A DNA stretch of 64,000 nucleotides from assembly GCF_002288925.2 (NCBI RefSeq), contig NW_022098045.1, forward strand, positions 2,368,237 to 2,432,236, given 5' to 3'. The notes beneath the pieces are model-generated. The model ran no database searches. It saw nothing but the letters and a program-made list of their open reading frames with translations, and had not been told where the DNA came from. The DNA comes from Delphinapterus leucas. Taxonomy: Eukaryota > Chordata > Mammalia > Artiodactyla > Monodontidae. Shown here one piece after another: positions 1-10,878 of this stretch (the stretch's first letter is position 1; every line of letters starts with the position of its first letter). The translations under genes and the position numbers were made by a program.

Positions 1-779
1 ACTTTGAAGAATATTATCTTTAACTTATTTCAATATGTGTAACTATTAGGACACACTTAGACTACTGAGTTGCAAATCAAAATGCAAAAGAATTTAAGTG
101 ACTGGAAACGTAATGTAATATATACTATAATGTGATATAATAATATATTATGATATGATATGTAGTCAGAAAAAGAAACCCAGGAAGACCCAATCTAAGT
201 AAATCACTTTAGAGGTCTTGTGGAGAGCACTTCGAAAAGATAGGCAGTAATTCTTTGGAACAACTGAAATTGAGGCCCATGCTACTTCAGTTGTGAGAGA
301 CAAGTCATAAATATTAAAACATAATGAATAAAGAAAACAGACAGGAGTTTTTAATATGAGCCTCAATCAAAATTCACAAAGGAAGAAGTTTTGATTTTTG
401 GCATTGATTTGCGATTGAGCTGTTTCTTTCATGGGCAACTCTATGTAGTGCAGGGTGAAATGTGAGGCTCCTGGGATTTATTCATTATTAAAGATAGTTG
501 ATAAATCTTGTAAGCAATGTTGAAAAGCAAAACTAGCTATATGTAATCATTTATTTTAACATATGACAAATGAGGTATTTTGAAACAATAGGGAAGTGAA
601 TGAGGAAGATTTTATCAAAAAAATAAATATCAAAATACATTAAATGGGCTGAACACAATTTGAAGAGATTTATAAAACACAGAAAAGCATATCTGGACAT
701 CTTAAATTAAAATAATAATTGGGAAAATATTAGGCTCTATATTGACAGAAACAACATGTCATATAAACTGTATACAAAG
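1..779. other. Unrecognised AT-rich sequence
   Basis: No gene or confident repeat seen. There is a short run of ATGATAT-type units around 140-165. Open frames here are under 70 codons and look like chance frames. Confidence 0.5.
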
Positions 780-1330
780 TGATAAGCTAAATACCAACTT
801 CTCAAAAAAAGAACAAAAAGTATAATTTGACTCAGTTAACAAGAAAAGATTAATAATGAGACATGAAAAATGACCAGTTTCAGTAGTAATTAAAATGCGA
901 TTTGAAATAGCAACATATTATAATTTTATTCCTATGTTTAATTTCAGAGAAATAAAAATGGTGAGATTATTTTGAAATTGTTATATTTTGCTGGTATCAG
1001 TATAAATTGCTCAAACCATTTTGTGAAGTTATTAGGCAATAAATGTAAAAAGGTATGCAATGTATTCTCCCTTTGATTCTCTAATTCTCATAGGAATTTA
1101 TTCTTGTGAACAATGCCAAAGAAGAAAAAGGGATGTGCATTATGATTTCATAGGGTGGGGAAGGGAAAAATACAAAATGGCCATTGATAGAGAATTGCTT
1201 AAATAAATTATGGTGCAGGAACTCAATGGAATACTATGTTGCCATTTATAAGGGATATTTGGGGGTATATGGGAACAATAGGTGTTTCTCAATAACTAAT
1301 ATTTAAGAAAAATAATTTGTTTGCAAGAGG
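780..1330 (+). mobile_element. Old L1 (L1M-type) 3' fragment
   Basis: The end of this block follows the order seen in old L1 3' regions: a stretch like GAATTGCTTAAATAAATTAT, then AATGGAATACTATG followed by a degenerate 'tgccatttataa' segment. The upstream part matches only loosely. Family and left edge are recalled by eye and uncertain. Confidence 0.45.
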
Positions 1331-1990
1331 TAGGCAGTAAAATCAAAGCATAATAGATCAGGGCAGAAGAAGGAGAATGGCTTTCAAGTCCAAAGTATAT
1401 AATTGTAACCTGAATGAACTTACTGGCACATTTAATGAAAGAATGTGCCAACTGAGGATAAGGTTGTTCAGCAATGGAAACAACAACAAAAAAGGAGACG
1501 TCTTGAAGGCAAAACAGGAGCATGCCCATTCAGCACTGATTAGGACATTATTATCTTGCTTAGAAGTACTTAAAGCAGTTATGGGGACAGGCATTCAAAT
1601 TACTCAGGGATTCTTTTTCTGTCTGTAGTCCATTCTAATCAGGCTACCTCCCTATCATTAGACATCTCATGGAGTTTGCCTAGACGGATAGAATGTGACA
1701 GGCAGGTCAAAGCAAACACAGGAAGGTAGGCTTGCATCTTTACTTCTTTACTTCTCATTGTAAATTAATAAATGGCTATTCTAGCTTCAGCATATGTCAG
1801 TCTCTTTAATGTTTGTTAGAATGAATGAGGCCCCGTACTCAATCAATTCTGGGACAGGGAACAAATTGGGTGTCCCAGTCTGTAAAATGAGGGGATAGTG
1901 AAGAATTTACCAAGGTAAGTGGCACCTTGTGGACATGACTAATCACCTGGAGTTCCACAAGTGACACCATATTTCATTTTATGAAATCTT
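1331..1990. other. Unrecognised sequence
   Basis: No supported feature. An 83-codon plus-strand frame (1377-1628) has no recognisable domain, no Kozak-like start and overlapping frames on the other strand, so I treat it as chance. Confidence 0.5.
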
Positions 1991-2141
1991 TGAGCACAGG
2001 CTCCGGACGCGCAGGCTCAGCGGCCATGGCTCACGGGCCCAGCCGCTCCGCTGCATGTGGGATCTTCCCGGACCGGGGCACGAACCTGTGTCCCCTGCAT
2101 CGGCAGGCAGACTCTCAACCACTGCGCCACCAGGGAAGCCC
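1991..2141 (-). mobile_element. CHR SINE, short form, missing its 3' end
   Basis: On the minus strand this reads from the start of a CHR SINE (GGGCTTCCCTGGTGGCGCAG, tRNA-like A and B boxes) to the segment CCTGTGCTC. The last ~45 bp and the A tail, present in the copies at 6250, 23979 and 49230, are absent. No clear target-site duplication is visible. A later deletion, or an atypical insertion, would explain the missing tail. Confidence 0.85.
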
Positions 2142-2527
2142 TGTTTTGCTATAATTTTAAATAAAAAGTTAAAGCGTAACATTTTGTCTATCACAAAAGC
2201 AACAATTTAAAATATAGATGAATATGGGCACAATAATAAGGGAACAAGGAAAAAGAAACAGTGACTGTGGTAGAGGGACATGCCAATAATATACATTTTT
2301 TTCTACTGCCATTTTGTTTACTTAATAAAAATCAGGAGAAAATTTTCTGCATTATATAAATATAAAATATAATAATAATGATATTAGTAATACAAATAAT
2401 AGCATATTTAATAATAATTAAATGATAAAATATATATTAAACAATACTAATTTTAGAGTCATTTTCATTTCTAATTGACCTATGAATCTGTTAAGGCCAA
2501 TACACGGTAACAGAGAAAATTGTAATT
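2142..2527. other. AT-rich spacer with AAT/TAA-rich stretch
   Basis: Around 2340-2450 the sequence is an imperfect run of AATAATA/TATAAA units. No coding potential seen. Confidence 0.5.
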
Positions 2528-2732
2528 CAAAATAAAGGTGCAGGGACTTCCCTGGTGGTCCAGGGATTAAGACTCCACACTCCCACTAGATCCCACATGC
2601 CACAACTAAGAGCTCATATGCTGCAACTAAAGATCCCGCATGGGGCCATGAAGATCCCACGTGCTGCAACTAAGGCCTGGAGCAGCCAAATAAATAAGTA
2701 TTAAAAGAAACAAAAAACAAAATAAAGATGCA
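2528..2732 (+). mobile_element. Diverged short CHR SINE with target-site duplication
   Basis: SINE body at about 2543-2717 begins GGGACTTCCCTGGTGGTCCAG and ends in an A-rich tail. The flanks CAAAATAAAGGTGCA (2528-2542) and CAAAATAAAGATGCA (2718-2732) match at 14 of 15 positions. This is the target-site duplication expected from L1-driven insertion. Confidence 0.85.
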
Positions 2733-3488
2733 ATAGCCACATAACTATATATTGCATACCAAAAAGAGTCTTTTCTGGACGTGTGACTTTCTAATCCTCA
2801 GACAAGTGAAAGCATATTGCGCATTGAAAGTCACCTTCTAAACCATACTAAAGACTTTGAATAATCTCTGGTAAATTACTTGGTAACTAATATACAAATA
2901 GAAAGTCTGGTTATATATGCTTGTAATTTCCTTTTTAACAAGCAAGTTATTTTACTGGTTTACTTCATTCTTGATTTTCCCTTTCTTTTTCCCAAGTTAT
3001 TGAAACAACTTAAAATAAATTTTTTTGCATCTCCTAGTTTCTCATAGTCAAGTTAAAATTTATAAGAAATAAATTTTTTATGGAGACACTCATTATTAAG
3101 AGGCTTAACACAATGATTTCCATCTACCTCCTTAACAGTGAAAAGTTTTTATAGATTATCATGATCTATGACTTAAATATTAAGTGAAGTTTATTGTGGA
3201 AGGCTACCAGTTATGGACTTGTAGAACAAAATAGAGTCAAATATGAGCATTACCCAAATATATGTTTGAGATTTAAATTTTAACCTTAAGTACTTAAGTA
3301 AAATTTTATTCAAATAGTGATTCAGTACAAGCAGAAGTGTTATCACTACAATTCTCTCTTCTGTGTTTTCTTTCTTTTAATCTCTGTCTTTTCATCATTG
3401 AGTCAGCTTAGTGAAAGTCTGCACCTCCCTCTAGAATATGAAAATGGCAGTCACTTTTCACTCATTCTGAGGGAGAAATACTCTTCTC
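2733..3488. other. Unrecognised AT-rich sequence
   Basis: No gene or clear repeat seen on either strand. Confidence 0.5.
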
Positions 3489-3842
3489 AAGAGGAACCCT
3501 CAGGCTTCCCTGGTAGCTCAGTGGTTAAGAATCCACCCGCCAATGCAGGGGACACTGGTTCGAGCCCTGGTCCGGGAAGATCCCACATGCCGCAGAGCAA
3601 CTAAGCCCGTGCACCACAACTACTGAGCCTGTGCTCTAGAGCCCACAAGCCACAACTACTGAAGCCCACGAGGCTAGAGCCCTGCTCCGCAACAAGAGAA
3701 GCCACCGCAATGAGAAGCCCGCACACCACAACAGAGAGTAGCCCCCGCTCACCGCAACTAGAGAAAAGACTGCTTGCAGCAACAAAGACCCAAAGCAGCT
3801 AAAAATAAAATAAAATAAAATAAAAAATAAAGAGGAACTCTC
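3489..3842 (+). mobile_element. CHR SINE, long form, full length
   Basis: Body about 3502-3829: tRNA-like head (GGCTTCCCTGGTAGCTCAG, B box GGTTCGAGCCC), CHR middle (repeated CCACAACTACTGAGCC-like units) and an (AAAAT)n tail. Flanked by AAGAGGAACCCTC and AAGAGGAACTCTC, 12 of 13 matching. The 95-codon open frame ending here is an artefact: its C-terminal half is translated SINE. Confidence 0.95.
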
Positions 3843-5050
3843 TTAGTGCCTCCACATTCTGCTTTCCAGGGTTCAGCGTCAAAGGCTCTTATCCCCAGTC
3901 CTCCTTGATTGTCCTACCACTGGCTGGTATGGAAGCTGAAGGAGCCATTGGATCTGAGTCAGTGACTCCCTATCAGTTCAGAGAAATTTCTCAGGAATAA
4001 CAGGAAACAAGGAATCGTGGACTATGATGTTTAAATAAACTACACTGATAGAAAAACCAGGAGAGAGTAGATTTTACTGTAAAAACGGAATGAGTGGAGT
4101 TAATTGTGTCTCTGGGTACGTCATATCTCCAGTCAGTCTTCAAAACTGAATTCAAGTAAGTTGAAACATACTTGGTTTGTCTCTATGTTTCTCATTCATG
4201 ATGAGTATAAATGTGAATTTAGAGTTAGTTTTAAATGAATGATCTGCTTTTTGTTTGTTTCTAGATGCATTTTATTCTGCAGTGACTCTTACCTCAAAGC
4301 TCTGGGATACATTTGTGGGCACAGATGTATACAGGATATGAAAACATAGATAGACAGTGATAGACCAATTTTAAGAGGTTATAAAAGATATATAGGACAT
4401 AATACTCTTAAATACACCAAACATCTTCCACCTCCATAGTCAAACACAGGTATGTAAGAGGAAGGGAAAGACACCCATGAAAATTATAAACATGTTATTC
4501 AACATAGACTACAAATAGGCATCAAAGGAAGATTCAAGTAAAAAAAAAATATGGAGAGAGATTAATACAGATAAAATACATAAATTTGGATACTAGTAGT
4601 TCCACCTATCATGTTGATTAAAAAAAAAATCTTGCAATTATTTAAGAAAGTAAATTTAAAAGGCTTTTCCACCAAAATAAATACAAATGCCTTCTCCACT
4701 GTCTCTAATCAGTTTTAAAATGATCCATGTTAAAATACACCACATGTGTTGAGTAGTCTTGAGGTTATATTTCTCTGTGAACTAGATTTATATTTATGTT
4801 AATGCAATCTTGGATTATATTAAAGTATCCACACCATATTTTTGCTTTTTGTGAGACTGGGATCCACTAAAATATTCTAATTCTATTCACATGATCACAA
4901 TCCTATATTTCTGAGATTGAGTTTTTGAATTTAAGGGCAGAACTTTTTATTAATGACTGCTAAATTTTATCTCATTACCTTCACTTCTTTATTTTAGTGA
5001 GTTAAGTTAATCAGTTTGAATCTTGATTCTGCTATGGATCATATTATTTA
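3843..5050. other. Unrecognised sequence
   Basis: About 1.2 kb with no recognisable gene or repeat. Composition is AT-rich with short A runs (for example near 4540 and 4621). Confidence 0.45.
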
Positions 5051-5257
5051 CTGTTGGCAAGCTTTTTCTGAAAAACCTAGTGAATATTTTAGGCTTTGTG
5101 GGCCATGGGTCTTTGTTACATATCATTTTTTTATTTCATTAACAAACAAACAAAAAACCAAACTCTTCTAAATGTAAAGACCATTCTTAGCCCAAGGGCC
5201 ATACAATGGCAGGCGTCAGACCAGATTTGGCCTACAGGCTGTAGTTTGCTGACCCCT
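5051..5257. mobile_element. hAT/Charlie-like MITE remnant
   Basis: The right end reads AGTTTGCTGACCCCTG. The left end (CTGTTGGCAAGCTTTTTCTG) is a degenerate inverted match to it. Between them are TTTTAGGCTTTGTGGGCCAT and GATTTGGCCTACAGGCTG, the internal order I remember for a common mammalian hAT non-autonomous family. An 8-bp target duplication could not be recognised. Confidence 0.5.
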
Positions 5258-5261
5258 GATC

Positions 5262-5812
5262 AAGTGAATTGGTTATCTATTGCTGTATAACAAATTATTC
5301 CCACAATTTAATGTCTTAAAATACAAAGCAATATTATCTCAGAGTTTCTGTGGGTCTAGAATCCAGGGCATGGCTTATCTGGTTACCTCTGACTAGAAGT
5401 CCCTTAACAGGCTGTAATGAAGGTGTCTGGGGTGCAGTCACATGTGAAACCTCAACTAAGAGAAGATCTGTTTCTGAGCTCACTCGTGTGGTTTTTGGCA
5501 GAATTCAGTTCCTCCAGGGCTGTTGGCCAGAGGTCTCTCTCAGTTCCTTGTCAGGGAGGCCTCTCCATAGGGCAGCTGGATTCTATCACAGCGAGTTAGC
5601 AAGAGAGAGCAAGAAAAAAGCGTGCAAAATGGAGGCCATAATCTCTTCGTAACCTAATTTCAGAAGCAACTCCCATCACTTTTGCTGTATTATATTCATT
5701 AGAAGTGAGTTATTAGGACCAGTTTGCAGACAAGGGCAGGGGATCCCACAAAGGTGTGACTACCAGGAGGCAGGAATAATTGGGGTCACCTTAGAGGCTG
5801 CCTGCCACATCT
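5262..5812 (+). mobile_element. Ancient LTR-like interspersed repeat, copy 1
   Basis: Starts GGTTATCTATTGCTGTATAA and runs through CAGAGTTTCTGTGGGTC, CAGGGAGGCCTCTCCATAGG and TTAGAGGCTGCCTGCCACA. The copy at 15,435 shares this order (for example TACCAGGAGG near both ends). I recognise it as a widespread old mammalian repeat, probably an ERVL/MaLR-class LTR, but cannot name the family safely. Open frames of 100 and 60 codons inside it are incidental. Confidence 0.5.
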
Positions 5813-6249
5813 ATCCACCCAGAGTTTTCTGCAACTTAAACAAAGCATGCTTTATTCATCAGGTTTTTGATAAAAATATTGAGAAAGAAGTGTTCATGAC
5901 AGAGTCTTGTGGCATGATTTTTACTTCTCAGATTGACTCCAGTCCACTAACTAATACTATGAATATTGTTGGTTGCATACCTGTAAAATTCTCAATTGTG
6001 GTGTGATCTAACTATTTTGTCATCATATCCTTGGAGATCTCAGGGGACATTTTAGTCAAATATATTTTAAAAATCACACTATGCATTACTGGAGAGGTGA
6101 AATAAAGTTAAAATAAGCTGTAAAGACTGTCTTGAAGAATAAAATAAGTCATTGCAATACTATAGCTCAAAGGATATAATAAAGAGAGGACCAGTTCCAT
6201 CAGCCTTACCTTCATGACAGGCAGTTTTAGAGATGATTGCATCTTATAT
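5813..6249. other. Unrecognised sequence
   Basis: No gene or confident repeat seen. Confidence 0.5.
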
Positions 6250-6483
6250 GAGCCTCGATTTTTTTTTTTTTTTTTGCGGTACGCGGGCCTGTCACTGTTG
6301 TGGCCTCTTCCATTGCGGAGCACAGGCTCCGGACTCGCCGGCTCAGCGGCCATGGCTCACGGGCCCAGCCACTACGCGGCATGAGGGATCTTCCCGGACC
6401 GGGGCACGAACCCGTGTCCCCTGCATCGGCAGGCAGACTCTCAACCACTGCGCCACCAGGGAAGCCCGAGCCTCGATTTTTTT
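6250..6483 (-). mobile_element. CHR SINE, short form, full length
   Basis: Body about 6259-6467, reading on the minus strand from GGGCTTCCCTGGTGGCGCAG to a tail seen here as a T run. Flanked by GAGCCTCGATTTTTT at both ends. The exact duplication and pure A tail suggest a relatively recent insertion. Several 60-90 codon open frames in this interval are SINE translations. Confidence 0.95.
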
Positions 6484-6632
6484 AACCAACTAGTGAAGCT
6501 GCCTTTCTTCCACTTCCATTTGTGCTCTCCTAGAAAGATTTACATTTTTTAAAAAAATAGCCAACAGACCAAATCAGGGATAAATTATACTTCATAAATA
6601 TTTTGACAGTAAGTCACAATTATGGTCAGATT

Positions 6633-6981
6633 CAGGGACCTTTTTATCTTTTTTTAAAAATTTATTTATTTAATTTATTTATTTTTGGCTGCGTTGGGTC
6701 TTCGTTGCTGCGCGGGCTTTCTCTAGTTGTGACGAGCAGGGGCTACTGTTCATTGCAGTGCACAGGCTTCTCACTGCAGTGGCTTCTCTTGTTGTGGAGC
6801 ATGGGCTCTATGCGCGCGGTCTTCAGTAGTTGTGGCACGTGGGCTCAGTAGTTGTGGTTCACAAGCTTAGCTGCTCCGTGGCATGTGGGATCTTTCCAGA
6901 CCAGGGCTCGAACCCTTGTCCCCTGCATTGGCAGGCAGATTCTTAACCACTGAGCCACCAGGGAAGCCCCAGGGACCTTTT
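6633..6981 (-). mobile_element. CHR SINE, long form, full length
   Basis: Body about 6646-6969, with tail side TTTATTTATTTAATTTATTT and head side CCACCAGGGAAGCCCC. Direct repeats CAGGGACCTTTT at 6633 and 6970 are the target-site duplication. It sits 150 bp from the previous SINE in the same orientation but is a separate insertion. Confidence 0.95.
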
Positions 6982-7184
6982 AAAATTAGAGAATACCAGT
7001 CATTAACACCTGCCATCTAGATAGCAACCATATACCAATGTTTCTACTGCTTCAAGAAAGAAGTATAATACTCTAAACAGATTTGACAATATAAAGTGCC
7101 ATAGTTTTAAGTGCTGTATCACTCAAACTTCATTCTCACTGACAACCCAAATAGTTTGTGACTCTTTCCCCATCAAGTAATATA

Positions 7185-7400
7185 ATAATGACTACTTACT
7201 GGGTGCATACTATGAGCCAAACACAGTGCTAAACAAGTTTATATGGATTTTCTTATTAATTTTTCTTAATTCTGGGAGGTAGGTTCTACTATTATGTGCA
7301 TTTTACAGAGAAATTAAGCATCTTGCCTGTGGCATTTACCATTCAGCTGGTAAATGATGAAGCCAAATTTTAAAGTCCAATAGCCTAAGTCCAGAGTACT
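7185..7400 (-). mobile_element. MIR (tRNA-derived ancient SINE)
   Basis: Antisense MIR order is visible: 'actgggtgcatactatgagcc', then 'ctgggaggtaggttctacta' and CATTTTACAGAGAAATTAAG. Strongly diverged, as expected for this old family. Confidence 0.6.
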
Positions 7401-9939
7401 TCTTAAAGCAGAGGCACAAGAGTAGCATTTGCTTATTTGAAAACTGCTAAGGAAAGTTTTCCTAGGAAACGTGGTTGAACGATTTACTAGTTATTAATTA
7501 TTTTTTTGTTTGACACCACTAGATGGCAACATTTTCAAAAGTTTTTATTGCTTAAGGTGGAAAAGTAACTCAACTTTATTACCATTTTAAAAATTCGCTT
7601 TATTGAAGTATAATTGACAAAATTGTAAGATATCTAAATTGTATATTGTGATGAATTGATATACATATACATTGTGAAAGGATTTCCCCCCTTTTAGTTA
7701 ATTAATCTAGCCCTCACCACACAGATTTTTTTAATTTTTTTTTTGGAATATTTCAGTTCTACTCCCTTAGCAAATTTCATTTATACAATCCAGTGTTATC
7801 AACTATATAGTCACCATGTTTTACATTAGATCCTCAGGCTTTACTCATCTTATAGCTGAAATTCTGTACCTTTTTACCAACCTCTCCTCACTTACCCCAC
7901 TCCCCAGCTCCTGGCAACCACTTTTCTACTTTCTGTTTCTATGAATTTGACTTTTTTTAAAAAAAAGATTCCACATGATCCACATGAGTGATGCCATGCA
8001 GTTATTTGTCTGTCTTTGTCTAGCTTATTTCACTTAGTATAAGGCCTTTAAGTTCTATCTATGTTATCACAAGTGGAGAGATTTCCTTTCTCATGGCTGA
8101 ATAGTATTCCATTGTGTGTGTATATCTATATATATCTATATATATAAACAATGCATATATTCTATATATATTACATTTTCTTTATCCATTTATTTGTTGA
8201 TGGACACTTAGGTTGTTTCCATATTTTGGCTATTGTGAGTAATGTTACAATGAACATGGGAGTACAGGCATCACTTCAATATTCTGTTTTCATTTCTTTC
8301 CAATATACACCCAAAAGTGGGATTGTTGGATCATATGGTAGTTCTATTTTTCATCTTTTATGGAGCTTCTCTACTGTTTTCCATAGTGGCTACACCAATT
8401 TACATTCCCACAAACAGTGTACAAATGTTCTCTTTTCTCCATATCATCACCAATACTGTCCATCTCTTGATTTCTTTGATGATAGCCATTCTAACAGGTG
8501 TGAGGTGGTACTTCATTGTGGCTTTGATTTGTACTTTTATGATAATTAGTGATGTTGAGTACCTTATCATGTTCCTGTTGGCCATTTATATGCCTTCTTT
8601 GGAAAAATATCTACTCAGTTCCTCTGCTTGTTTTTAAATTGGATTGTTTGGTTTTAAGCTATTAAGTTGTGTGACTTTATATATATTTTGGACATTAACG
8701 CTTTATCAGATGTGTGATTTGCAAATATTTTCTCCCATTCCATAGGATGTCTTTTTATATTGTTGATGTTTTCTTTTGCTGTGCAGAAGTTTTTTAGTTT
8801 GATGTATCCCACTTGTTTATTTTTGCTATCATTGTCTTTCCTTTTGATGTCAAATCTAAAAAATTATTACCAAGACCATTGTCAAGGAAATTATCCCAAA
8901 TGTTTTTGTCTAGGAATTTTATGGTTTCAGGTTTTAAATTCAAATCTTTAATTCATTTTGAGTTAATTTTTGTGAATGGTGTAAGATAGAAATATAGGTT
9001 CTTTTTTTTTTTTTTGGCATTAGTCTGTCCAGTTTTCCCAACATTTATTGATGAGATTAGCCTTTCCCCCTTGTATATTCTTGGCTCTCTTTGTCATAAA
9101 TTAAATGACCATATATGCATGGGTTTACTTCTGAGCTCTCTATTCTGTTCCACTGATCCATGTGTCTGTTTTTATGCCAATACCATACTGTTTGGATTAC
9201 TCTAGTTTTGTAATATAGTTTGAAAGCAGGATGCATGATGTCTTCGGCTTTGTTCTTTATATATGTACATATATATATATATATTCTTTTCTATATATAC
9301 TATCATGTCATTTGCAAATAGAGACAATTTTATTTTTTCCCTGGTTCCCTTTTATTTCTTTTTTGTGCCTAACTGCTATGGCTAGGACTCCCAGTACCAG
9401 GCTGAATAAGAGTAGTGAGAGTGAGAATCCTTGTCTTTTTCTGATCTTAGAGGAAAAGCTTTCAGCTTTAAACTGTTGAATATGATGTTAACTGTGGCTT
9501 GTCATATATGGCCTTTATTATTTTGAGGTACCTTCCCTCTATAGCTACTTTGTTGAGAGTTTTTATCATAAAGGGATGTTGAATTTTGTCAAATACTTTT
9601 TCAGCGTCTATTGAGATGATCATTATGATTTTCATTCTTCATTTTATTAATGTGATGTATTACACTGATTGATTTGTGTATGTTGAACCATCCTTGAATC
9701 CCAGGAAAAAATGCCATTTGATCATGGTGTATGATCCTTTAACTGTTCTATTGAATTAAATTTGCTAATATTTTGTTGAGGATTTTTGCATCTATATTCA
9801 TCAGTGATATTGGTCAATTTTCTTTTCTTGTAATATCCTTGTCTCGTTTTGATATCAGGGTGATGCTGGCCTTATAAAATGAGTTTGGAAGTGTCCCCTC
9901 ACTTTCTATTTTTGAAAGAGTTTGAGAAGAATTGGTATT

Positions 9940-10177
9940 AGTTCTTCTTTTTTTTTTTTTTTTTTTTTTTGCAGTATGCGGGCCTCTCACTGTTGTGGCC
10001 TCTCCCGTTGTGGAGCACAGGCTCCGGACACACAGGCTCAGCAGCCATGGCTCATGGGCCCAGCCGTTCCATGGTATGTGGGATCTTCCCAGACTGGGGC
10101 ACGAACCCGTGTCCCCTGCATCGGCAGGCGGACTCTCAAACACTGCCCCACCAGGGAAGCCCAGTTCTTCTTTTTTT
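9940..10177 (-). mobile_element. CHR SINE, short form, inserted beside an older SINE
   Basis: Body about 9954-10,162 with a 22-base T run (A tail) at its left. Flanking repeats are AGTTCTTCTTTTTTT. These lie inside the target duplication of the longer SINE to the right, so this insertion is the younger of the two. Open frames of 72-160 codons in the interval are SINE and L1 translations. Confidence 0.95.
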
Positions 10178-10521
10178 AAAAAAATAAATTTATTTATTAA
10201 TTTTTTGCTGCATTGGGTCTTCATTGCTGCGTGTGGGCTTTCTTTAATTTCGTCAAGGGGGGGGCTACTCTTTGTTGTGGTGTGTGGGCTTCTCATTGCG
10301 GTGGCTTCTCTTGTTGCAGAGCTCAGGCTCTAGGCGTGCAGGCTTCAGTAGTTGTGGCTCATGGGCTCTAGAGCGCAGGCTCAGTAGTTGTGGCACACGG
10401 AATTAGTTGTTCCGCGGCATGTGGGATCTTCCCGGGCCAGGGATCGAACCCATGTCCCCTGCATTGGCAGGCAGATTCTTAACCACTGTGCCACCAGGGA
10501 AGTCTATTAGTTCTCCTTTAA
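10178..10521 (-). mobile_element. CHR SINE, long form, older member of a nested pair
   Basis: Body about 10,178-10,504. Its target duplication is TATTAGTTCTCCTTT on the right (from 10,505) and TATTAGTTCTTCTTT on the left (from 9937). The left copy is now separated from the body by the younger short SINE. The host is the L1 at 7585-10,735. Confidence 0.9.
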
Positions 10522-10878
10522 ATGTTTGGTAGAATTCACCAGTGAAGCCATTTTGTCCTGAACTTTTCTTTGTTGGGAGGCTTTTGATTACTGATTCAAT
10601 TTCCTTACTAGTAATTGGTCTGTTCAGATTTTCCATTTCTTCATGTCTCAGTTTTGGTACACTGTATATTTCTAGGACTTTATCCATTTTTTATAGGTTG
10701 TTTAATTTTTTGGTATCAATTTTATTATTGATTTGTTTTCTATGAATGAATTATTTATCTTTGATTGGCCAAATTATAATTGCTTTACTTGTAGGAAACA
10801 TTTTCAATGGTGTAATATAAAATGGCAGAGATTTAAGTGGACAAAAATTGGAGTGTTATGTGTAGTGTTTGTGTGGGG

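Larger units (their letters stand above)
7585..10735 (-). mobile_element. L1 LINE, 3' part, antisense, carrying two SINEs
   Basis: Reads on the minus strand as the 3' portion of ORF2 followed by the 3' UTR, with the A-tail side near 7585 (TTTATTGAAGTATAATTGAC). Recognisable antisense ORF2 landmarks include GTCATTTGCAAATAGAGACA, TTGAGATGATCATTATGATT and 'gaattcaccagtgaagccatt'. The coding frame is broken throughout, so the element is dead. Two CHR SINEs occupy 9940-10,504. The 5' end is truncated near 10,735. Confidence 0.85.

Noticed and set aside
3502..3580. A possible tRNA gene, because A-box and B-box motifs are present
   Set aside because: The motifs belong to the tRNA-derived head of a SINE. 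No cloverleaf with a proper acceptor stem and anticodon arm follows.
3317..3604. A 95-codon plus-strand open frame
   Set aside because: Its C-terminal half is the translated head of a CHR SINE; the same peptide pattern recurs wherever that SINE lies.
9814..10296. A 160-codon minus-strand open frame
   Set aside because: It is made of translated CHR SINE and antisense L1 sequence crossing two insertion boundaries.
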